Shown here: positions 32,301 through 43,165 of the stretch, piece by piece | Position numbering within the stretch: the first letter of the stretch is position 1 | Layout of the letters: each line of letters starts with the position of its first letter | Assembly: GCA_017893485.1 (NCBI GenBank) | Contig: CM030366.1 | Span: 198,305,835 to 198,369,834, forward strand | Direction: 5' to 3' | Source of the DNA: Hemerocallis citrina | Taxonomy: Eukaryota > Streptophyta > Magnoliopsida > Asparagales > Asphodelaceae | Length of the DNA: 64,000 nt | Made by a program: the position numbers and the translations under genes | The notes under the pieces: generated by a model | Database searches by the model: none | Seen by the model: the letters and a program-made list of their open reading frames with translations, nothing else | What the model was told of the DNA's origin: nothing

Positions 32301-35066
32301 TTCCTAGGTTACAATCAGATAAGAATGTTCCCTCCAGACATCCCGAAGACGTCGTTTGTTACTGACCAGGGCCTTTATTGTTACAGGGTCATGCCGTTCG
32401 GTCTCAAGAACGCCGGTGCAACATACCAACGCCTCGTCAACAAGGTTTTCCAGGCCCAGATCGGCCGAAACATGGAAGTGTACGTCGATGATATGCTTGT
32501 AAAGAGCATCCGAGGTGTTGATCATGTGGCCGACCTTCAGGAAGCCTTTGACGTCCTAAGAAAGCACAATATGAGACTCAACCAGAACAAGTGTGCGTTC
32601 GGCGTCTCATCAGGAAAGTTCCTCGGCTTCATGGTTAGTCAACGAGGAATTGAAGCAAATCCGGAAAAGATCAAGGCCATATTGGACATGGCCCCTCCCA
32701 GAAATGTTAAAGAAGTTCAGAGATTGACTGGTCGCATAGCCGCCATAGGGCACTTTCTGTCGAAGTCCGGGGAGAAGTGCCTCCCTTTCTTCAAAGCCCT
32801 CAGGGGGGCTAAAGGATTCGAGTGGGGGCAGCAGCAGCAAGACTCCTTCGACCAGCTTAAAGCTTACCTCATCAATCCACCTCTCCTTAGCAAACCAATA
32901 CCCGGCGAACCACTCTACCTCTACCTGGCAGCTTCCGAACAGACGCTCAGTGCGGTCTTAGTCAGAGAAGAAGAAAGGGCTCAGAGGCCCATTTACTATG
33001 TCAGCAAAGTGCTCCGGGACGCCGAGCTCCGGTACCCGAAGATTGAGAAAATAGCTTATGCCCTGGTAATGGCCGCGAGAAAGCTTCGACCCTACTTTTA
33101 GTCCCATTCGGTGGTCGTCCTTACTGACCAGCCGCTGAGACAAGTCCTTCACAAGCCTGAGACTTCCGGCCGTCTCATGAAGTGGTCGATCGAGCTGAGC
33201 CAACATGATATAACTTATCAGCCTCGGACCGCGATCAAGGCTCAGGCACTGGCCGAATTCATAGTGGAAACAACTATCCCCGACTCCGAGCAAGCGATGA
33301 AGGGACCACCCGTCTGGTCGGTCTATGTCGACGGATCCTCTTGCAACGAAGGAAGCGGAGCAGGGGTCATCCTGGCAGGCCCAGATGACTTTGTCCTCCA
33401 GTATTCCCTCCGTATAAACTTCAAAGCCTCGAACAACGAGGCCGAATACGAGGCACTAATAGCTGGACTCCGAATGGCCCGAAATGCAGGGGCACAACGA
33501 CTACAGATCTTCAGTGACTCTCAGTTGATCGTCAATCAAGTCCTCGGCGAGTATGAAGCCCGCGATGATAGAATGGTTAAATACTTGGCCAAAGTAAATA
33601 GCCTCATGGCACTGTTCGAAGAAACCCTCATCCAAAGGATCCCCCGAGAAGAAAATGCCCAGGCCGACGCCTTATCCAAGTTAACCTCCTCTTCCCTTCA
33701 AGGTCTGGAACAGACCGTATTGATAGAAGTCCTCCTGAAGCCAAGCATAGACGAGTCGCCTGGCTCAGTCGAAACATTGCCCGTCCTCCTCGAAGACAAC
33801 TGGATGAAACCCCTCGTCGAGTTCTTAAAGGACGGACTCCTCCCTGAAGATCCGAGGGAAGCAAGAAGGATCAGGACCCGAGCCGAACGTTATACATTAA
33901 TCGAAGGTATCCTATATAAACGCTCCTTCACACAGGTGGACGGTCGCCCTTACCTAAAGTGTTTTTCCCCCGGGCAAGCCGACTATGCCCTGCAAGAGCT
34001 CCACGAGGGCATCGGCGGGGCCCATTCTGGCTCCAGAGCCCTGGCGCGCAAAGTGTTGAACTACGGGTATTACTGGCCCACTCTCCTACGGGACGCCGAA
34101 CGACACGTTCGGCAATGCAGCTCCTGTCAAAAGTATTCTGACATCCGACGCCTCCCACAAACACCGCTCGCCTCCCTATCAAGTCCGATCCCCTTCGCTA
34201 TGTGGGGGATGGATTTACTAGGCCCGTTTCCACCAGCCCCCGGACAGCTAAAGTTCCTAGTCGTGGCGGTCGACTACTTCTCTAAATGGATAGAAGCCGA
34301 GCCCCTGGCTATAATCACCGAGCATAGGGTCGTTCAATTCTTCTGGAAAAATGTGATTTGCCGGTTCGGCGTTCCCCGAGTCATAGTCACGGATAATGGA
34401 ACACAGTTTACTGGAGCCGCCTTCCGAGCTTTATGTGAGGACCTCTCCATACAACACCGATTCTCCTCAGTCTCCCATCCTCAGTCGAATGGCCAGGCCG
34501 AGAATGCCAACCGACAGATTCTTTCGGGCATCAAGAAAAGATTAGACAAGTGTTCCAAAGGACTGTGGGTCGATCAGCTACCAAATGTGCTCTGGAATCA
34601 CCGCACCACCATGCGGACCCCAACAGGCGAGACCCCATTTAATCTCACCTATGGGGCCGAGGCCATCATCCCACTAGAAGTCGGGATACCCTCTCCTCGT
34701 CTGATAGCTTATGAAGAAGAACAGAACGGCAGAGAGCTCAGAGCAAGCTTAGATCTGGTAGATGAAATCCGAGAGAGAGCGGCCATACGCCAGCAAGCTT
34801 ACCGAAGGAGGATCGAGCTAGCATATAACAAAAGGGTCCGCCCGACGGACCTCAAAGAAGGGGATCTAGTCCTCCGAAAATTGGCCATCTCGTTCCCCGG
34901 ACAGAAAAGTAAACTGGCCCCGAATTGGGAGGGACCGTACAAAATCTCAAAAGTAATCCGTCCTGGTGCATACAAACTAGAAGATCTCGAAGGCAGAGAA
35001 ATTCCCAGGACCTGGAATGCCGACCATCTTTTGAAATACCAAGAGAAGGCACCTACGCCTCCCTAA
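29358..35066 (+). pseudogene. Gag-pol of element B with one amber codon
   Basis: It begins MPPRKVRSRGSNRAPNPDQQ at 29358 and stays in one frame to 35066 (1903 codons), except for TAG at 33099-33101 (codon 1248). Element A has CAG (Gln) at the matching position in the sequence YFQSHSVV, so this is a single C-to-T change inside RNase H. Domains match A: gag core, CCHC-like knuckle (CRYHRDHGHDTDDC), protease VDNGSS, RT (YVDD), two RNase H domains and integrase. One further substitution touches a conserved RT string (FMDAFLGYNQ versus FMDAFSGYNQ in A). Without readthrough the second RNase H and integrase would be missing. Otherwise the frame is surprisingly intact for its LTR age. Confidence 0.93.
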
Positions 35067-35244
35067 GTAACTCGAGATGTCGAACCATTCCCTTCCTTTT
35101 GCTAGTAGTGATTTCTTCGTTTATTTTTTCCATTGTAATAACGGCTAGCAACTTTAGAAGCGGCCGAGCATTAGATATTAATAAATAAAGTTTTTTCATA
35201 TTTTTACTACTATTACATCTCTCTGCTTTTAACTCTTTAATCTA

Positions 35245-36090
35245 ACAATGGTTCCGGAGTCCAACACTTGGCTCGATTCTACTTTGCAAATTCGCTCCTA
35301 AGCGAACTAGAAGTAGTTCGCCATTCGGAATTGCTCCCACAGCCGTTGAATGGTATGGAGTCCAACACTTGGTTCGATTCCACTTCGCAAGTTCGCTACT
35401 AAGCGAGCTAGAAGTGATTCGCCATTCGGAATTGCTCCTACGCCTCCTAATCTAACAATGGTTCCGGAGTTCAACACTTGGCTCGATTCTACTTTGCAAA
35501 TTCGCTCCTAAGTTAACTAGAAGTAGTTCGCCATTCGGAATTGCTCCCACAGCCGTTGAATGGTACGGAGTCCAACACTTGGTTCGATTCCACTTCGCAA
35601 GTTCGCTACTAAGCGAGCTAGAAGTGATTCGCCATTCAGAATTGCTCCTACGCCTCCTAATCTAACAATGGTTCCGGAGTCCAACACTTGGCTCGATTCT
35701 ACTTTGCAAATTCGCTCCTAAGCGAACTAGAAGTAGTTCGCCATTCGGAATTGCTCCCACAGCCGTTCAATGGTACGGAGTCCAACACTTGGTTCGATTC
35801 CACTTCGCAAGTTCGCTACTAAGAGAGCTAGAAGTGATTCGCCATTCGGAATTGCTCCTACGTCTTCTAATCTAACAATGGTTCCGGAGTCCAACACTTG
35901 GCTCGATTCTACTTTACAAATTCGCTCCTAAGCGAACTAGAAGTAGTTCGCCATTCGGAATTGCTCCCACAGCCGTTGAATGGTACGGAGTCCAACACTC
36001 GGTTCGATTCCACTTCGCAAGTTCGCTACTAAGCGAACTAGAAGTAGTTCGACATTCGGGGTTGCTCCCACAGCCGTTGAATGGTTCGGA
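35245..36090. repeat. Element B array 1: four 210-bp units
   Basis: GTTCCGGAGTCCAACACTTG recurs at 35251, 35461, 35671 and 35881. It is homologous to the 209-bp array of A. Stems are ATTCGCT-CCTA-AGCGAAC and AGTTCGCT-ACTA-AGCGAGCT, with the innermost pair changed from C-G in A to T-A here. Confidence 0.9.
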
Positions 36091-36094
36091 CTCC

Positions 36095-36350
36095 AACACT
36101 GGGTTGCCGAACATTCTTGACACCGACCGCGTCATGGGCGTGAGTTCGGCACCCGCGCCGAACATTCTTACCACCGACCGTATTACGCGCTTGAGTTCGG
36201 CAGTCAAGATCCCCAAAGAATTTCTAAAGTCTCAAGCCTCGGCACCAGCTGCCGAGCATTCTTGACACCGACCGTATTATGGGCTTGAGTTCGGCACCTG
36301 CACCGAGCGTTCTTGCCACCGACCGTATTACGGGCTTGAGTTCGGCAGTC
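36095..36350. repeat. Element B array 2: a few 72-bp-type units
   Basis: Contains TTCTTGACACCGACCG and TTCTTGCCACCGACCGTATTACG units like those at 40380-41740, on the opposite side of the antisense gene. Confidence 0.8.
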
Positions 36351-36556
36351 AAGACCAGTCAAAAAAAATGCCAAGTCTCAAACCTCGGTTCCACAACTCC
36401 ACGACTAGAGCAAAAATTGGGCAACTACAATACGGCAACGATTAAATCGATTCCAATTTTATTAAAAGGCAACCCTTACATACATCAATATTACAAGGTA
36501 CTAAAGATTACAAGGAACTGAAAAGCGAAGATTACAAGACACCGAACTCGGAGCCA

Positions 36557-37470
36557 TCAACGCTTCCGAGGCGCAGGGATGCTCCTCTTCAAGGACACTT
36601 GAGGTCGGCGACGTTTGCCTCCGGAACCCGATCCCAGGCCAGCAAGTTGGGACGTGTCCTCGGCACTGCTTCTGGCAGCCACGCCGACGGATGCGCCGCT
36701 CGACGAAATGGCCACAGAACTTTGCGCATCTCCCGGGCTTGGATGGCCGAGGGGAGGATGGGTCGCCATCTCGTAAAATGAAATGTCGCGGTCGCTCTCC
36801 GCACGAGTACATGAAGTGCTCCTGACGTTGATTGGCCCCGAACGTGGTTTGAGCCGGGCTACCTCCGCCTCTAGTTCTGAGAGCCGGTCTCGCAGCGAGC
36901 CGTCCCCGACGTCGACCCCGAAGCGAGGTGGCATTGCGGAACTCCGGGCATCGGAGCGATTCGCCACGAGGCGCCGAAGGTGGGTAACCTCGATGCCCCT
37001 GTCCACCGTGGCCCTCTTCAACACATCGACCTCGGCAGTAAGCTCATCCCGCTCGGTAGTCAACTTGGCCACCGTCGGGGCTAACGCTTCCCCCTCAGTC
37101 CAAAGCCCCACCTCCACGGTTCGTAGATGATGGATCTCCGAGAGCAAGCCATCCCTCTCCGCCGTCACCTTCGACAAAGTATGGCGAAAACACTTGGTCC
37201 GAAGCCCCTTGGTAAAGGCAACCGGCGAACCATCTTCCCCTCCTAAGGTGGTCATCTCGGCAATCCTGCCCTCCAAGCGCTGGATATCGAGATCTCGCTG
37301 ACCAAGTATGAGCTGAAGCTGGCTCCGCTCTTCCTCGGCTCGGCGCAATCCGAGCTCGACTTCGAAAAGCCGCTCTCGACACTTCGCCAAGCACAGCCTC
37401 GTCGCCTTCAAACCAACCTCGGCCCGACCTTACTATCCGAGCGAGGGCGCTCGACGTCACGAGCTACCAC
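36557..37470 (-). pseudogene. Antisense ORF2 of element B (coiled-coil), frameshifted at the 5' end
   Basis: The open part (37411-36557) matches the coiled-coil ORF2 of element A from CRERLFEVELGLRRAE to the C-terminus SLKRSIPAPRKR. Upstream the acceptor (TTTCTTTTCAG) and the first codons of the exon are kept, but a deletion relative to A near 37420-37440 shifts the frame, so the N-terminal 30 residues or so no longer join. Function unknown. Confidence 0.6.
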
Positions 37471-37715
37471 CTCGAGCTGAAAAGAAACGCAAACAAGCAA
37501 CAAAAATTCAGACGTCGTCTAAGTCCCAGACCTCGGGAGTTCTTTCGAACAAATGCTCGAGCGTTCAACAGTCAACAGACAAAGACACGAGATCGAGCCC
37601 AAAAAGTTGTGTTTTTCATTCATTTCAAAAGGAAAAAGGGGTAGCGGTGGCCAGTCCGCTATTAGGCATTACACGTCAAAAACAAAAAAAAGAGAGAGGA
37701 AACAACAAAACGGAG

Positions 37716-39838
37716 TCAGGGCTCGACCTCTTTCCCGGGGCGGCGAGCGGGGGTCGGGGACGACACTTCCGAAGGGGCCACCGTCGCCAATGGGGTAACC
37801 ACCGACCCCTGAGCTCCGACGGGGGGATCCGCCACAGGATCGTCGTCGCCCCTCTCCTCTTCTTCTTCTTCCTCTCCCTCCGATTCGGGGTCGAAGCCTT
37901 CAACGTGCCTCGGGAACAGCCTCCAGCCCGAGCAGTCCACGTGGGGGTAGGCCTCCGTCACCCGGGCGATAGCATCGGCGAAGGCCTTGGCCATATTCTG
38001 GGCGAGGAAGCCTTGTGCATTCTCCAAGGTCGCATCCTCCGCCTGCTTCACCGCCGCCGTTTTGGCCTCGGCAGCCTCCGCCATCTGCCTGGCCACCTCC
38101 TCCTTTCGCTGACGAAGGTTGTCCTCCAGCGTCGCAACCCTGTCCTCGAGGTAGGCAACCCTCGCCGACTTCGCCTCGAAATTCAATTCGAGCTTGTCGA
38201 GCTCGTTCCGGATCTGGGCCTTCTCCTTCCGAGCTTGGTCGTTCTCCTTCTTCATCTCCTTCTCCTGGACCGCCAGCCTCTCGGTAAGGTGCCCGAAGTG
38301 AACGACGATCTGCAGTTAGAATGCAAGGAATTCATAAAAATTATAACTTAAGAAGTTCGGCATAAAAAGCGGGGGAATAGATCCAACACTCACCGACACC
38401 GCCGAGCGCGCTATCTCGATGACGTCGTCTCCCTCCCGTCCGGCCTCCATGGCCGCCCGATCCTTCGGCATGGCGAGGTGCTTGATGGCCTCCATGCTCG
38501 CCAAAGAATTGCCAAGGAACCCGTCGTGCTTCCGAACCTGCCAGTCCGGGACGTGGATCCTTTTGTGAGCCTCGGTCAGAAGCTCCTCGGCCGCCTTCGT
38601 CAGCGGCGGCGTCGCCATAGTGAGGGCTGCGGCGATGGGAAATTCGCCGACCCTGGTCGACGACGAAGCAACCCCGCCCTCAGGAGCGGGGCTCTCCAGG
38701 ATCTCTACCTCCTCAGCCACCTCGGTAGCCTTCGGAGCCTTCGCCGCGGACAGCTTGGAGACCACCCTCTTCCTCTTCTTCGGTGCCTTGTTGGCGAGGC
38801 CTGCCCTCAGCGCCAACACTGCCTGATAATCCATAAACTCTGCACCATAAGACAAGTTGATTAGTTCGGAACAAACCATGAAGAATGAAGCGCAAGAAGT
38901 AAAACAACAATAATAAATAGAGGAAGCCGCGTACTGGGATCGGCATGAACGAGCCCTCCCTTAAACAGGACGTCCTCGGTCAGATCCCTCCAGTCAAGCT
39001 TCGGCCGACCCAGGAGTACCCGTACAGCCTCCTCCTCTTCGGGCCGAAGTGTCGGTAGCGCCTTCACCTTCTTCGGCACACCCTCCACCCAGCTAACGGG
39101 AATGGGCCAGGCCTCCGGACTACGTACCAGAAGGTACTTCTCGCGCCAGTACTTGATGGAATCAGGGCACACGACGAGCCGACCTCCGTGCCTCGGAGTC
39201 AAATAGTACCGGTACGCCGACCTGTTCCCTTGATGTGGCTGGTAGATGGTCCGAAGCACGTTCAGCTCCGGCTGAATCCCAGCGGCTTGGCAGTGAAGTA
39301 CGAAGCCGTTTATTACTCTCCATGCGTTCGGCATAAGTTGGATGGGGCTGACCCCGACCCACCTTAATACAGCAACCGCGAACGGATGGAGAGGCAGCCG
39401 AGCCCCGGCGATAAAGGCGTCGACCGGCCAGCAACACACGGTCACCGGCAGCGGCGAGTTGGCCCTAATCCCGGGGCCCGGCAACATAAGCTCGTACTCC
39501 TCTGGGATCTGAAAGCAACCCCGGATCACTCCCAAGTCCTCTTCGCTGAGGATCGACACCGTCTCGTCGGCCTCTGTCGTCTCCCTCGCCGCATTCTCCT
39601 CGAACTATCGGGCCCTCCCATACACAATGCGTTCGGCGTCCTCCTCCGAAAGTTCCCGAACCCTGTGAAGCCCAGTCAGCGGCCCCGGTAATCTGCCGAA
39701 CTCCGGCATGCGCTTCGGCTCCACCACGATAGAATCTTCGCCGAACGCCTCCTTGCTTTTGTGAGGTCGGCTAGAAATCGGAGCTTCGGCGACTTCAAGG
39801 GAGGGCTCGGACGAAGAAGAAGAGATGGAGACAGACAT
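37716..39838 (-). pseudogene. Antisense three-exon gene of element B with one nonsense codon
   Basis: Exons 39838-38935 (904 bp), 38839-38394 (446 bp) and 38309-37716 (594 bp) total 648 codons in frame. The first two exons have exactly the same lengths as in element A. Splice sites are CCCA/GTACGC and TCG/GTGAGT donors with GGTGCAG and CTGCAG acceptors. The single defect is TAG at 39607-39605, where A has a Ser codon (TCG) in the string ARSFEENAAR. The N-terminal domain, basic middle region, coiled coil and acidic tail are kept. A TATA box is present upstream. Preservation of frame and splice sites over the A-B divergence suggests the protein was under selection until recently. Confidence 0.8.
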
Positions 39839-39988
39839 GTTTAGAAACTAAAATATAAGTTACCTTGAACGGAGATGTCGTCGGAAAGCTCGCCGGAAAA
39901 AGGTCAGCGATCACCTGGAGCTCTAGCAATTTCAAGCGAAAACAACAGAGCGAAGAGTGGAAAAGTGAAAAATGAAGAGGGGGTGGGG

Positions 39989-40000
39989 GTTTTATATAGA
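39989..40000 (-). promoter_or_regulatory. TATA box of the antisense gene in element B
   Basis: CTATATAAAACC on the minus strand, followed by a C-rich leader, about 150 bp upstream of the ATG at 39838, in the same place as in element A. Confidence 0.7.
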
Positions 40001-40111
40001 GCCAGCGCGTCAATCGAGGCTAATGGGCTTTTACCACAGGCCCACCTCCACAAAGCGACAAAAGGCGACCCCAACCGTCGCCTTGTTTGCCACGCCTGCC
40101 CAAACGGCTCA

Positions 40112-40198
40112 TTAATGACAGTCACGTCAGCAGAAGCCCAGGGGACGCAGCATTAATGACAATCACGTCAGCAGAAGCCCAGGGGACGCAGCATTAAT
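40112..40198. repeat. Tandem duplication upstream of the antisense promoter
   Basis: A segment of about 43 bp containing CACGTCAGCAGAAGCCCAGG and GACGCAGCATTAATG is present twice in tandem; element A has one related copy near 22680-22720. Confidence 0.75.
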
Positions 40199-40259
40199 GG
40201 ACGTCACATCTGTCAGAAACCCAGGGGCCATCACATCCGTCAGAACCGTTTAATCTCAA

Positions 40260-41745
40260 GCCTCGGCACCAACTGCCGAGCGTTCTTGACACTGACCGCA
40301 TTACGGGCGTGGGTTCGGCAGATTCCCAAAACTTTTTCGAAGAGAGCAAAAACTCTTTCAACTTCCTCTGCTTTGTCAAAATCAACAAGTCTCAAGCCTC
40401 GGCACCAGCTGCCGAGCGTTCTTGACACCGACCGTATTACGGGCTTGAGTTCGGCACTCGCTCCGAGCGTTCTTGCCACCGACCGTATTACGGGCTTGAG
40501 TTCGGCAGTCAAGATGAAATTTCCAAGTCTCAAGTCTCGGCACCAGCCGCCGAGCGATCTTGACACCGACCGTATTACGGGCTTGAGTTCGGCACCCGCT
40601 CCGAGCGTTCTTGCCACCGACCGTATTACGGGCTTGAGTTCGGCAGTCAAGATCTCCAAAAAATTTCCAAGTCTCAAGCCTCGGCACCAGCCGCCGAGCG
40701 TTCTTGACACCGACCGTATTACGGGCTTGAGTTCGGTGCCCGCTCCGAGCGTTCTTGCCACCGACCGTATTACGGGCTTGAGTTCGGCAGTCAAGATCTC
40801 CAAAAAATTTCCAAGTCTCAAACCTCGGCACCAGCCGCCGAGCGTTCTTGACACCGACCGTATTACAGGCTTGAGTTCGGCACCCGCTCCGAGCGTTCTT
40901 GCCACCGACCGTATTACGGGCTTGAGTTCGGCAGTCAAGATCTCCAAAAAATTTCCAAGTCTCAAGCCTCGGCACCAGCCGCCGAGCGTTCTTGACACCG
41001 ACCATATTACAGGCTTGAGTTCGGCACCCGCTCCGAGCGTTCTTGCCACCGACCGTATTACGGGCTTGAGTTCGGCAGTCAAGATCTCCAAAAAAATTTC
41101 CAAGTCTCAAGTCTCGGCACCAGCCGCCGAGCGATCTTGACACCGACCGTATTACGGGCTTGAGTTCGGCACCTGCTCCGAGCATTCTTGCCACCGACCG
41201 TATTACGGGCTTGAGTTCGGCAGTCAAGATCTCCAAAAAATTTCCAAGTCTCAAGCCTCGGCACCAGCCGCCGAGCGTTCTTGACACCGACCGTATTACA
41301 GGCTTGAGTTCGGCACCCGCTCCGAGCGTTCTTGCCACCGACCGTATTACGGGCTTGAGTTCGGCAGTCAAGATCTCCAAAAAATTTCCAAGTCTCAAGC
41401 CTCGGCACCAGCTGCCGAGCATTCTTGACACCGACCATATTACGGGCTTGAGTTCGGCACCCGCTCCGAGCGTTCTTGCCACCGACCGTATTACGGGCTT
41501 GAGTTCGGCAGCCAAGATCTCCAAAAAATTTCCAAGTCTCGAGCCTCGGCACCAGCTGCCGAACGTTCTTGACACCGACCGTATTACGGGCTTGAGTTCG
41601 GCACCCGCTCCGAGCGTTCTTGCCACCGACCGTATTACGGGCTTGAGTTCGGCAGTCAAGACCTCCAAAAAATTTCCAAGTCTCGAGCCTCGGCACCAGC
41701 TACCGAGCGTTCTTGCCACCGACCGTATTATAAGCCTAAGGTCGA
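40260..41745. repeat. Element B array 3: 144-bp units, each two 72-bp halves
   Basis: GATCTCCAAAAAATTTCC recurs at 40651, 40795, 40939, 41083, 41228, 41372 and 41516. Each unit holds TTCTTGACACCGACCG and TTCTTGCCACCGACCG copies, each followed by TATTACGGGCTTGAGTTCGGC. CCGTATTACGG is itself an inverted repeat. Because 144 is divisible by 3, long open frames run across it on both strands; these are not genes. Confidence 0.92.
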
Positions 41746-42154
41746 CATTGACCGCCAAACGCCCTGGGTTTCGACCCCCTGTACAGGGGAAATCTGGCCT
41801 TCGGACTTTGGCGAGCCCCCTCTCCAGGCTCGCGACCACGCCGAGGTCCCTCTCCCCATCGGAAAGAATCGCCGAACCGATCTCCGACCTCGGCATCCTG
41901 GTCGTCGAGCTCTGGGAAGGGTCGGAGTTGTGGCGCCGGTAAACGCAACTCCCGACAGAGGGAAACGACAGAACTGTTCACCGAGAGATTACGAGGCCAA
42001 GAAGATATTCACACAAGAACACCGCCCGATCATAAGGAATTACCACACTACCTCCCTCAAGATTCGCAAACCCTTCATTTGAACTCCGATACAACTCCGC
42101 TAGCCATCAAAAACAGCTAAACTACTCCTCAAAGGCCGACCAAATTTAGCCTTT

Positions 42155-42170
42155 AGGAGTGGGGGGCTCG
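42155..42170 (+). other. Polypurine tract of element B
   Basis: AGGAGTGGGGGG followed by CTCG immediately before the 3' LTR, identical to element A. Confidence 0.85.
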
Positions 42171-42420
42171 TGATATGGCTAAAAACAGGGTTTAATCGGA
42201 ACCATCCAAATCAGATACGAATCTTGAAACCCAGGGGTAAAACGGTAATTTCCCCTACAAAAGGGTCCAAAATGGGTATTGGATCTTTTCCCCAAGGACC
42301 CAACAACCCGCGAATGGGTCCGCCAACAAGAGGGTGCGGGTCCTTAATCGCTGCACACCCGACCCAACAAGATAAGATTAGGGTCCCTGATTAATCTTGA
42401 TCAACGTCCCAGATGTACGT
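42171..42420 (+). repeat. Element B 3' LTR, truncated after 250 bp
   Basis: Matches 28625-28874 with about 5 differences, then stops abruptly after GATGTACGTCT where unrelated sequence begins. The TATA box and R/U5 are missing. Confidence 0.93.
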
Positions 42421-42430
42421 CTGGGTCCCT

Positions 42431-42495
42431 AGTATAAGTAATTGTGTTAATATGAATACGTGTGTTACACAATTACTTATACTATTCATATTAAC
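42431..42495. repeat. Interleaved perfect inverted repeats at the junction
   Basis: Arm A (42431-42447, 17 bp) pairs perfectly with 42467-42483, and arm B (42446-42458, GTTAATATGAATA) pairs perfectly with 42483-42495. The order is A, B, A', B', a pseudoknot-like arrangement. Confidence 0.85.
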
Positions 42496-42809
42496 ATACG
42501 TATCTTTTACTTTTTTTTTTTTTTTTTAACGAGTTCATATTAACCACATGCTGCATTTATCATTTCTTTTCATACATCAACTCATAACTCATATTCTTTC
42601 ATATTCATTTCCTTCACAACCACTTTCTTTCATATTAACAATTCACTTTTTTTACTCTCACATTTTTATTTACACTTAGTTATTTTATTAGTTTGTCGAC
42701 CAGTGAGCCACAGTATCCCAACATACTGAAAGCCAACAGCCCAGTAAAACACGCGGACCGATGCTCACACAGAGTCTTACTCGTCCGAGGCTACGTCTTC
42801 CTCCCAGCC

Positions 42810-43165
42810 TATGCCAGCGAGGAAACTCCGCACCCCAGGTAAACTGGGTACTTCCTCCCAGCCGAAGCCAGGAGGGAAAAACTCCGCACCCCAGATAAAC
42901 TGGGTACTTCCTCGCGACGGCTGTCATCGAGGGAAAAACTCTGCACCCCAGGTAAATTGGGTACTTCCTCCCAGCCGACAGCTAGGAGGGAACTCTGCAC
43001 CCCAGGTAAACTGGGTACTTCCTCGCGACAGCTGTCATCGAGGGAAACCGGGCCTCAAGCCGATAGCTTGGGTGATAAAACTCCGCACCCCAGATAAACT
43101 GGGTACTTCCTCCCAGCCGAAGCCAGGAGGGAAAAACACCGCACCCCAAGCCGGTCCTTGGGTAT
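42810..43165. repeat. Tandem 60-65-bp units in the chromovirus LTR
   Basis: About six copies of CTCCGCACCCCAGGTAAACT then GGGTACTTCCTCCCAGCC. Each carries short inverted repeats (TCCTCCC with GGGAGGA-type partners). Two variants alternate, one with CCCAGCCGAAGCC and one with GCGACGGCTGTCATC. Confidence 0.85.

Larger units (their letters stand above)
28625..42420 (+). mobile_element. Element B: older Tat-type retrotransposon related to A, 3' LTR truncated
   Basis: Same organisation as element A: LTR, primer site, gag-pol, 7-kb 3' region with antisense gene and arrays, polypurine tract. The predicted gag-pol is highly similar to A, but the LTRs are clearly different, so it belongs to a sister subfamily. 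Only the first 250 bp of its 3' LTR remain. These differ from the 5' LTR at about 5 positions, roughly three times the divergence seen in A. It inserted into the Athila LTR in the same orientation as A. The right target duplication is lost with the truncation. Confidence 0.95.

Noticed and set aside
40240..41942. Very long open frames on both strands across the element B array
   Set aside because: The 144-bp unit is a multiple of three and lacks stops, so all frames stay open by periodicity; the translations are pure repeats.
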